The notes beneath the pieces are model-generated. The model did no database searches, was not told the DNA's origin, and worked only from the letters and a program-made list of their open reading frames with translations. Shown in pieces: positions 1 through 5,593 of a DNA stretch of 5,946 nucleotides. Position numbers and translations under genes: made by a program. The DNA lies in assembly GCA_003487525.1 (NCBI GenBank), contig DNDT01000228.1:1-5946 (forward strand), given 5' to 3'. The number at the start of each line of letters is the position of its first letter. Positions within the stretch are counted from its first letter, which is position 1. This DNA is from Flavobacteriales bacterium. Its GTDB lineage: Bacteria > Bacteroidota > Bacteroidia > Flavobacteriales_E > Vicingaceae.

Positions 1-842
1 GTTACGATGGTCGTAAAGGAAATCTCACCGGTAGTCGGACTCATGGTCGCAGGTACGTTTAAACTACTGTGAAAGGTTCCCGGTAACTGGCTCATCGTGT
101 TGTATCCCGCTTGCCATAAAACAGGATTGGTGGCGCTCTGCATGGGCAGGGTCCACTCGTATTTTAGAGAGTCAAGATCACTGTCAATCGCATTGTGATT
201 GTAAGTAAACGGATAACCTGAACAAATAACGGTAGCCGGTCTTTCGGCGAATTTTGGTGAAGAATCGTAACATGTCGGTCCTCCGGTTGTTGATCCATTG
301 GACAACACGGTACTGGTTGAAGGATCTGTATACGGAAACATAACCGCACGAATCCAGTAACTTCCCTGACCAACAAGGTTTAAGGTCGTTGGACGGCAGC
401 AAGAAGACCAGTCAAATACACTACCTGAGACTGCCGGTATTCCATTGATTTGCACCGGTGCAGAGACAAACACATATTCCTTCATGGCCTGGTTACCACC
501 AGCGCCAATGCTCAATCCACAAGATAATTGCTGAGTGGGATTGTAACATGTCGGTGATAAGTCGGTGCCCTGATTTCCAGGCAATATATTGTTACATACA
601 ATGGTAGAGACTCCTCCGTACAATCCGTAAAGCGGATTGACAATGCTCACCGATGAAGTAGGACATGAGGCCGCTCCCGAATAACAGGCGCAGTAGAGTT
701 TAAACGTAAAAACCAATTTACCTGTGTTAATCCCACTGGTTATACATTCCCAGGTTATTTCTCCTCCAAGGAAGTGGGAGGCATTCGCTTTCGGTACAGA
801 TAGCGAGAGTAGGACGGCAATTATTACAAGGATTTTCTTCAT
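1..842 (-). CDS. Secreted cysteine-rich surface protein, N-terminal part (Bacteroidota PKD/T9SS-cargo type), partial
   Basis: Open from an ATG at 842-840 to the left edge: 280 codons, no stop, so the C-terminus is missing. Residues 1-21 are a clear signal peptide: MKK, a hydrophobic core (ILVIIAVLLSLSV), then cleavage after ANA. The mature protein begins SHFLGGEITWEC, which I recognise as the start shared by many very large Bacteroidota extracellular proteins annotated as PKD-domain, gliding-motility-associated or T9SS type B cargo proteins. Two further stretches fit that family: an Asp-rich 'YNHNAIDSDLDSL' near residues 214-226 and 'SPTTGEISF' near 268-276, a cadherin/PKD-like strand motif. 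Eleven cysteines (33, 51, 53, 60, 83, 99, 108, 148, 149, 191, 207) suggest disulfides outside the cytoplasm. Sec export is seen in the sequence. Secretion by T9SS is an inference, because the sorting domain would lie outside the window. The role is probably adhesin or surface structure; the exact function is unknown. It is separated from the upstream operon by about 150 bp and probably has its own promoter. Confidence 0.85.
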   Translation of the reverse strand, partial: MKKILVIIAVLLSLSVPKANASHFLGGEITWECITSGINTGKLVFTFKLYCACYSGAASCPTSSVSIVNPLYGLYGGVSTIVCNNILPGNQGTDLSPTCYNPTQQLSCGLSIGAGGNQAMKEYVFVSAPVQINGIPAVSGSVFDWSSCCRPTTLNLVGQGSYWIRAVMFPYTDPSTSTVLSNGSTTGGPTCYDSSPKFAERPATVICSGYPFTYNHNAIDSDLDSLKYEWTLPMQSATNPVLWQAGYNTMSQLPGTFHSSLNVPATMSPTTGEISFTTIV

Positions 843-852
843 TTCTAATAAA

Positions 853-886
853 ATTATATGGAATCAAGTTGCAGTCTAGACGTCAA
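853..886 (-). promoter_or_regulatory. Weak candidate promoter for the surface-protein gene
   Basis: On the minus strand TTGACG (886-881) is followed after 22 nt by TATAAT (858-853), about 11 nt before the ATG at 842. Overlapping the second element, TAATTTTA (856-849) matches the Bacteroidota -7 consensus TAnnTTTG at all fixed positions but the last. The spacing is long and the implied leader is very short, so this is only a candidate. The 843-994 spacer must contain the promoter if the gene is not co-transcribed with the deacetylase gene. Confidence 0.2.
869..886. repeat. Imperfect 18-bp palindrome upstream of the surface-protein gene
   Basis: TTGCAGTCTAGACGTCAA is symmetric about 877/878. 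The core GTCTAGAC (874-881) is a perfect 8-bp palindrome and the outer TTG/CAA arms also pair, giving 14 of 18 symmetric positions. A second palindrome, GACGTC (879-884), overlaps the right arm. It sits between the candidate promoter elements of the downstream gene, where an operator for a dimeric regulator could lie. No known regulator site is recognised. Confidence 0.35.
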
Positions 887-914
887 TAACTTAAAAAGGT
901 TGCCTAAACTTAAC

Positions 915-979
915 TCTTAATATCTTAAAATACTCTTAAAAAAGAGTTTTTCAATACAATATTACACTCAATTTCTTAA
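915..979. repeat. Cluster of four TCTTAA motifs in an AT-rich spacer
   Basis: TCTTAA occurs at 915-920, 923-928, 934-939 and 974-979, the first three within 25 bp inside a stretch that reads as three imperfect ~10-bp units beginning TA. The surrounding DNA is strongly AT-rich, so chance is a real explanation. It lies between the deacetylase stop and the surface-protein start. No function is assigned. Confidence 0.35.
927..951 (-). terminator. AT-rich hairpin, possible terminator of the M1-radA-deacetylase operon
   Basis: The arms ACTCTT (932-937) and AAGAGT (942-947) pair around an AAAA loop. Beyond a single bulged base at 931, AAAA (927-930) also pairs with TTTT (948-951), giving about ten base pairs. 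Read on the minus strand it lies 44 nt after the deacetylase stop codon and ends in TATTTT, as an operon-end hairpin would. The stem has only two G-C pairs and lacks a long separate U tract, so it would be a weak intrinsic terminator. It is nearly symmetric and could be read in either direction. Confidence 0.3.
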
Positions 980-994
980 TATTCAATCTGCTGC

Positions 995-1600
995 CTAGGT
1001 AATATTCAAAAACCGAAAACCTTTTTGTTCGAAATGATTCAGCACCGAGGGCAGTACTTTCATGACGCAGTCTCCGGCTTTAAGGCTGTCATGAAATACG
1101 ATAATGGACCCGTTTTGAGATTGTGAAAGTACGATGTTCAGGCATGTTTCCGCGTCGATGGATTCTTTGTAATCCTCGCTGAGAACATCCCACATTACAA
1201 TTCGGAATTTCCCCTTTAACGCATTTATCTGAGCCTTTTTAATCCGTCCATACGGAGGCCTGAACAAGTCTGACTTTACATATTTACCGCACCTGGACAC
1301 GCTTCGCAAATAACCAAAATTACCGGTTATCCATCCTTTTTTGTGATCAAACGTGTGATTGCCAACACTGTGTCCTTCATCCAAAATCCTCTGATAGATA
1401 TCAGGGTGTTTGACGATGTTTTTTCCAATGCAAAAAAAGGTGGCTTTTGCCTTATGAGCAGCAAGAGTGTCCAATACCCATTCGGTTACTCCGGGAGTCG
1501 GTCCGTCGTCAAAGGTCAGAAATAGTTCAGGTCTATCGGTATTGATTTTCCATATCAAATCCGAATAATAACGTTTCACTATGTTTGGAACCCTGATCAT
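995..1600 (-). CDS. Polysaccharide deacetylase family protein (NodB homology domain)
   Basis: 201 aa, full length for the short Bacteroidota members of carbohydrate esterase family 4. The enzymes remove N- or O-acetyl groups from glycans such as peptidoglycan, chitin-like polymers or xylan, using a divalent metal. All five NodB motifs are visible: TFDDGP at 29-34 (D31 expected base, D32 metal ligand); HTFDH at 82-86 (H82 and H86 metal ligands); RPPYGR at 114-119; WDVLSEDY at 137-144, carrying the acidic residue of motif 4; and IIVFHDS at 166-172 with H170. The catalytic set appears intact. No signal peptide or TM segment precedes the domain, which starts almost at once, so location and substrate are unclear. 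The ATG follows the radA stop by 5 nt; GAGGG abuts the ATG directly, an unusually short spacing for a ribosome site. The start is supported by family-like residues (PNIVKRYYSDLIWK) right after it. It is the last gene of the operon. Confidence 0.93.
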   Translation of the reverse strand: MIRVPNIVKRYYSDLIWKINTDRPELFLTFDDGPTPGVTEWVLDTLAAHKAKATFFCIGKNIVKHPDIYQRILDEGHSVGNHTFDHKKGWITGNFGYLRSVSRCGKYVKSDLFRPPYGRIKKAQINALKGKFRIVMWDVLSEDYKESIDAETCLNIVLSQSQNGSIIVFHDSLKAGDCVMKVLPSVLNHFEQKGFRFLNIT

Positions 1601-1605
1601 CCCTC

Positions 1606-2961
1606 TCAGGCAAAGAGCTGTCGAAAAACTTCGTCTATCTTACTGACCTTAACCACCTCGATTTTTACCTTATCGAAGTTCCCCTTATTGTATTTTGAAA
1701 TAAAAATCCGTTCAAAGCCCATTTTAGCGGCTTCGTCAATTCGCTGATCTATTCTCGAAACCGGCCGGATTTCTCCCGAGAGTCCAATTTCGGCGGCAAA
1801 ACACATGCCTTTTCCAAGGGATATATCCGCCGAGGACGACAGAATTGAACAAACAACAGCCAAATCAATGGCCGGATCATCTACCTTGATTCCGCCCGCG
1901 ATATTGAGGAAGACATCTTTCTGACTCAGTTGAAACCCACAGCGCTTTTCGAGTACGGCCAGCAACATATTGAGTCTGCGAGAATCGAAACCGGTTGAAG
2001 ACCGCTGCGGCGTTCCGTAAACAGCCGTACTTACCAGTGCCTGAACTTCTATCAGTAAAGGGCGATAGCCCTCCATTGTACTTGCGATGGAAATACCGCT
2101 TAAGCTCTCGTCAAGGTCCGAAATCAACACCTCAGAGGGATTCTCCACAGCTTCAAGCCCGGAGGCATTCATCTTGTAAATACCAATTTCATTGGTCGAT
2201 CCGTATCGGTTTTTTTGCGCACGCACAATTCGAAAAACATGGTTGCGATCACCCTCGAACTGAAGAACGACATCAACCATGTGTTCCAGCAATTTCGGTC
2301 CCGCAATCGTACCATCTTTGGTGATGTGCCCGACAAGAAATATCGGAATACCTGTTGCTTTCGAAACTTTCAGTAGCTCGCCCGTGGACTCCCTTATTTG
2401 TGTAACGCTGCCCGCAGCATTGTCGACCAATTCATTGACAAGGGTCTGAACCGAATCAACAATGATCAGGTCGGGATTTACGACCTCTATTTGAGGAATT
2501 ATTTTCTGAATGGACGTTTCGGTATAAATCAGGCATTCATTTTCCTTGCTCTGAATTCGGTTGCCCCTCATTCTGATCTGCTGATTGCTTTCCTCTCCCG
2601 AAATATAAAGGGTTCGTTTTCCTTTTATTCCCAGTGCGACCTGCAAGAGCAAGGTAGACTTTCCGATTCCGGGTTCTCCTCCCAATAAAACCAAACTTCC
2701 CTTAACCAGTCCACCTCCCAAAACACGGTTTAATTCTTCGTCCGGAAGGATTAACCGCTCTTCTTTTCCGGCTTCAATTTGGTTAATCTCGATTGGTGTG
2801 GATTCAGTCGAAAAATTACTCAGGGAGGTGTTGCCTTTTTTCTTGCTTACAATTTCTTCGACATAGGTATTCCAGCCACCGCATGAGGAACATTTACCCA
2901 TCCACTTTGCCGATTCGGCACCGCAGTTCTTGCAAAAAAATGTCTTTGCTATTTTTGCCAA
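1606..2961 (-). CDS. radA: DNA repair protein RadA (Sms), branch-migration ATPase
   Basis: 451 aa, normal RadA length. RadA is a cytoplasmic RecA-like, DnaB-type ATPase that processes recombination intermediates and helps RecA-mediated strand exchange and branch migration. Visible in order: an N-terminal C4 zinc finger (C10, C13, C24, C27); a RecA-like core with Walker A GGEPGIGKST at 94-103, Walker B LIIVDS at 165-170 and the GHITKDG segment at 211-217; the RadA-specific KNRYG at 250-254 (an accepted form of KNRFG); then a C-terminal Lon-protease-like domain from about 290, with the GGIKVDDPAIDLAV segment, which in RadA is structural rather than proteolytic. The start codon is TTG. No ATG lies upstream in frame before the stop of the M1 gene, and the next Met (residue 21) would cut into the zinc finger. 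It lies 12 nt after the M1 gene and 5 nt before the deacetylase, so co-transcription is likely. Confidence 0.98.
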   Translation of the reverse strand: MAKIAKTFFCKNCGAESAKWMGKCSSCGGWNTYVEEIVSKKKGNTSLSNFSTESTPIEINQIEAGKEERLILPDEELNRVLGGGLVKGSLVLLGGEPGIGKSTLLLQVALGIKGKRTLYISGEESNQQIRMRGNRIQSKENECLIYTETSIQKIIPQIEVVNPDLIIVDSVQTLVNELVDNAAGSVTQIRESTGELLKVSKATGIPIFLVGHITKDGTIAGPKLLEHMVDVVLQFEGDRNHVFRIVRAQKNRYGSTNEIGIYKMNASGLEAVENPSEVLISDLDESLSGISIASTMEGYRPLLIEVQALVSTAVYGTPQRSSTGFDSRRLNMLLAVLEKRCGFQLSQKDVFLNIAGGIKVDDPAIDLAVVCSILSSSADISLGKGMCFAAEIGLSGEIRPVSRIDQRIDEAAKMGFERIFISKYNKGNFDKVKIEVVKVSKIDEVFRQLFA

Positions 2962-2973
2962 GATGTTCTTTTT

Positions 2974-4836
2974 TTATCCTTTCCAGTCAAGAAGTTCGTC
3001 AATGGTTCCGGTCGATACCGAATGATAATTCGGCCGCGCTTTTTTGTAGATGTTTCTGGCAACCTCCTTGCTCGGATCCCTCTCGATAAGTGCTTTGTAA
3101 GTCGGTGTCAAAAACTTTCTCCTACCGACATTAACCAAAAAATCCTCCATTGATTTATGCGCTTCGGCATACCCTGCTTTTATTGTGACCTGGAACCAGG
3201 CAGCCAATACTTCTGTATTACCTGAATGGGTAAAATTAAATTTATCGTCTAACTTCGCGAGTTCCTGATTGTTTATGCCCTCCGGTAAATTATTGATAAA
3301 ATGCAACCATTCATGGGTGCTCCAGCTACCGGAATCCAGTCTGTTGATATCACCGGATTCTATCCATGATTTCATTGCCTTGTCCACGTTGACAAATTTT
3401 TCCGAATTGATAACCGGATGATTGTCCGGTAGCCCCTCGCCATACACCCACTTATCGATTTGAATTTCCGCCAGTTGATCTTTCTCCAGCTTTGACCTCA
3501 GCAATTCGAGAAATCTTTCGGTGTCCATTACCTGAAAGGCATTCTCCGCAAAGTAATTTCGAAGGAAGGTGTCAAATTTTTCCCTGCCAATGGTCTCCTC
3601 TATTTTTCTCAAAAACAAGTACCCCTTATCGTAGGCGATGGCAGACATTCCGTCATCCGGATCACGACCATCCAGCTCTAGTTTTAACCTGGTATCCTTC
3701 GGGTTTTTTGCCTTTATCTCTTCCAGTTCTTCCAATAGTCCCTGGTAGCTCAAGAGGGCGAGCATTTCGGAATAATCCCTGCCGTATACCGCTTCCATAA
3801 TTCGCTGTTCAAAATAAACCGTAAATCCTTCGTTGAGCCAAAAATCATTCCACGTTGCATTGGTGACTAGATTTCCGGACCAGGAATGGGCAAGTTCGTG
3901 TGCCACAAGCGAAGTGAGCGATTTGTCTCCCGCAATGATGGTCGGCGTCGCAAAGGTGAGTCTCGGATTTTCCATTCCTCCAAAAGGAAAGCTCGGGGGT
4001 AATACAATAACATCATATCTGCCCCAGGCATAGGCTCCGTAAATCTCTTCAGCCGATAAAAGCATCTCTTCCATCTCGCTGAATTCATTGAAGCAGCGAT
4101 CCAACATGATGGGTTCGGCGTAAACGCCACATCTTTTTCCGATTGGTTTAAACGCAATATCCCCAACGGTCAGTGCCATTAAATAACTTGGAATCGGTTG
4201 CGGCATGTTGAAGTTATACACCCCTTTTTCATTCATTTCTATTGGATTCTCGGCACTCATCAAGGCAAGATAGCCTTTCGGAACCGTTATTTCCGCACGA
4301 TAGGTGAAGCGAATGCCCGGGCTGTCCTGACAGGGGATCCATGACCTTGCGAGTATGGCCTGGGACTGCGTGAATAAAAACGCCTTGTCCTTTTGTGCGG
4401 TCTGTTCAGGGTCCAACCACTGCACAGCTTTTGCGCTTGGTACGGACGAATAAGAAATACTCACTGTATGGGCCCCCTCAGGCAGGAAGACAGTCAGTGC
4501 CTGCCCCAGAATACGGTCTTTTGTCCCCAATTCAAATTTGGCCTCTTCACTTTCGTTCACAAATACGCTGGAAATGTTCAGATCATACGTGTCAAATATT
4601 ATTTGAGTCGCGTTTTCGGCCAGGTCAATCGTATACCTCGCTGTACCCGACAGAACTTTCTCTTCAAAATCGACAGTTAGTTTAAGGTCCAGATGGACAA
4701 CTCTTGCCACATTAGGCTGTGAATAAGAGTGTACGTCATTCGCGAGAATTTGGGATTTCATAGGTTCTTTCTTTTTATTTTGACAAGAAAAAATTACAAA
4801 GGATATTAGACATGTAAAATAAAGTATCCTGTTCAT
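2974..4836 (-). CDS. M1 family zinc aminopeptidase, LTA4H-like, predicted lipoprotein
   Basis: 620 aa. It should remove N-terminal residues from peptides with a single catalytic zinc. A lipoprotein signal is visible: MNR, a hydrophobic core, then IFSC with lipidation expected at C18, followed by a Lys-rich linker, so an envelope location is inferred. An N-terminal beta domain covers about residues 45-235 and includes FTQSQAILARSWIPCQDSPG (155-174), as in leukotriene A4 hydrolases. The peptidase domain has the GGMEN exopeptidase motif (286-290), HELAH (313-317) and E336 in NEGF, giving HExxH-x18-E, plus Y402 in the YDKG context as the transition-state tyrosine. The C-terminal helical domain ends with GRRKFLTPTYKAL (571-583), where R572 and K574 match the human LTA4H carboxylate-binding pair R563/K565. 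The position matching LTA4H Y378 appears to be Met397, so aminopeptidase rather than epoxide hydrolase activity is expected. It is first in the operon and divergent from the response regulator. Confidence 0.95.
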   Translation of the reverse strand: MNRILYFTCLISFVIFSCQNKKKEPMKSQILANDVHSYSQPNVARVVHLDLKLTVDFEEKVLSGTARYTIDLAENATQIIFDTYDLNISSVFVNESEEAKFELGTKDRILGQALTVFLPEGAHTVSISYSSVPSAKAVQWLDPEQTAQKDKAFLFTQSQAILARSWIPCQDSPGIRFTYRAEITVPKGYLALMSAENPIEMNEKGVYNFNMPQPIPSYLMALTVGDIAFKPIGKRCGVYAEPIMLDRCFNEFSEMEEMLLSAEEIYGAYAWGRYDVIVLPPSFPFGGMENPRLTFATPTIIAGDKSLTSLVAHELAHSWSGNLVTNATWNDFWLNEGFTVYFEQRIMEAVYGRDYSEMLALLSYQGLLEELEEIKAKNPKDTRLKLELDGRDPDDGMSAIAYDKGYLFLRKIEETIGREKFDTFLRNYFAENAFQVMDTERFLELLRSKLEKDQLAEIQIDKWVYGEGLPDNHPVINSEKFVNVDKAMKSWIESGDINRLDSGSWSTHEWLHFINNLPEGINNQELAKLDDKFNFTHSGNTEVLAAWFQVTIKAGYAEAHKSMEDFLVNVGRRKFLTPTYKALIERDPSKEVARNIYKKARPNYHSVSTGTIDELLDWKG

Positions 4837-4855
4837 AGAATTACAGAGTGGGGTG

Positions 4856-4886
4856 CAAAAGTCTGTAAATTTAATGTAATTGCTAA
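4856..4886 (-). promoter_or_regulatory. Candidate Bacteroidota-type promoter for the M1-radA-deacetylase operon
   Basis: Read on the minus strand, TTAG (4886-4883) is followed after 19 nt by GACTTTTG (4863-4856). These match the Bacteroidota -33 TTTG at three of four positions and -7 TAnnTTTG at five of its six fixed positions, with an accepted spacing (17-23 nt). Transcription would start near 4850, about 14 nt before the ATG at 4836. It overlaps the candidate divergent promoter on the other strand. Confidence 0.35.
4863..4880 (+). promoter_or_regulatory. Pho-box-like direct repeat, candidate response-regulator binding site
   Basis: CTGTAAA, an AT-only 4-bp spacer (TTTA) and ATGTAAT form two 7-bp direct repeats with an 11-bp period. 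This is the same 7-4-7 layout as the enterobacterial Pho box, whose repeat is CTGTCAT; each half here matches 5 of 7 positions. TGTAATT at 4875-4881 recurs inverted as AATTACA at 4839-4845. It lies directly ahead of a PhoB-like regulator gene and overlaps both candidate promoters. The spacer is AT-rich, so chance is possible. Confidence 0.35.
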
Positions 4887-4891
4887 CTTAG
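4863..4891 (+). promoter_or_regulatory. Candidate promoter of the two-component operon
   Basis: TAACTTAG (4884-4891) matches the Bacteroidota -7 TAnnTTTG at five of its six fixed positions. The -33 position holds only CTG (4863-4865) after an 18-nt gap, one mismatch from TTG. A poor -33 overlapping the Pho-box-like repeat would fit an activator-dependent promoter. The start would be near 4897, about a dozen nt before the ATG at 4910. An AGGA sits 2 nt before that ATG, too close to be a typical ribosome site. Confidence 0.3.
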
Positions 4892-4909
4892 CCAAGCAAA
4901 GCCAGGACA

Positions 4910-5584
4910 ATGAAATCTCCTAAAATTTTACTTGTAGATGACGATGAGGATATTTTAGAATTCCTTCATTACAACCTGGAGAAAGAGGATTTTAAAACAA
5001 CCACCGCCTCAAGCGGAAAACAAGCGCTGAAAGAGGTCGAAAATGAGCAGTTCGACCTGATTATTCTGGACGTGATGATGCCTCATATGGATGGCATCGA
5101 GACTTGTCAGAAAATTCGGGAAATGGCAAATGCCGAGGAAACAATAATCCTGTTTCTAACGGCTCGGGGAGAAGATTATTCTCAGATTGCGGGCTTCGAG
5201 GCAGGCGCGGATGACTACATAACCAAACCCATTCGGCCAAAAGTTTTCGTCTCTAAAATCAACGCATTGCTCAGGCGCAATTCCAAAAAAATGTCCGGCG
5301 CCAAGTCGGATGGACCTTTTTCGGTAGACTGGGAAAAATACCTGGTGCATAAAAATGGAAAGGAAATATCTCTGCCAAAAAAAGAATTTGAGTTGGCGGC
5401 ATTGTTAATATCCAAACCCGGAAACGTATTTGGCCGGGACAGCATACTGGATAAAATATGGGGCGAAGATGTGGTTGTCGGAAATCGCACCATTGACGTA
5501 CACATGCAAAAAATCAGGAAAAAACTTGGTAAAAGCTACTTCAAAACAATCAAAGGCGTGGGGTACAAATACGTTGACCACTAA
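4910..5584 (+). CDS. OmpR/PhoB-family two-component response regulator
   Basis: 224 aa, typical length. It is a cytoplasmic DNA-binding transcription regulator switched on by phosphorylation. The receiver domain (about residues 4-124) has the acidic cluster VDDDED (9-14), the phosphoacceptor D54 in IILDVMMP, T84 in FLTA, the aromatic switch residue Y103 and K106 in YITKP, so every key residue is present. A short linker (about 125-135) leads to a winged-helix output domain (about 136-223) with the recognition-helix region NRTIDVHMQKIRKKLG (192-207) and the wing ending IKGVGYKY (214-221), as in PhoB and OmpR. The histidine kinase starts 9 nt downstream in the same frame, so the two are cognate partners in one operon. 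The regulated genes are unknown. The similarity to PhoB is architectural; control of phosphate genes is not shown. The gene is divergent from the M1 aminopeptidase operon across a 73-bp spacer. Confidence 0.96.
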   Translation: MKSPKILLVDDDEDILEFLHYNLEKEDFKTTTASSGKQALKEVENEQFDLIILDVMMPHMDGIETCQKIREMANAEETIILFLTARGEDYSQIAGFEAGADDYITKPIRPKVFVSKINALLRRNSKKMSGAKSDGPFSVDWEKYLVHKNGKEISLPKKEFELAALLISKPGNVFGRDSILDKIWGEDVVVGNRTIDVHMQKIRKKLGKSYFKTIKGVGYKYVDH

Positions 5585-5593
5585 TATACATTC

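Noticed and set aside
164..402. Two short minus-strand open frames of 70 and 72 codons
   Set aside because: They are out-of-frame shadows of the partial secreted-protein gene, whose reading through this stretch gives family-like sequence.
1606..2961. Possible Lon-type protease activity of the RadA C-terminal domain
   Set aside because: The domain is the normal RadA Lon-like fold, known as a non-proteolytic structural domain. Nothing here suggests a gain of catalysis.
1995..3089. Several plus-strand open frames of 96-109 codons opposite radA and the end of the aminopeptidase gene
   Set aside because: They lie antisense to genes with complete, recognisable motifs, have no family resemblance and low-complexity composition, and no promoter or ribosome site is visible.
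3492..4685. Plus-strand open frames and a minus-strand frame at 3867-4166 inside the aminopeptidase gene
   Set aside because: They overlap codons for the zinc site and N-terminal domain in other frames. The minus-strand frame is simply a +1/-1 shadow of the real gene.
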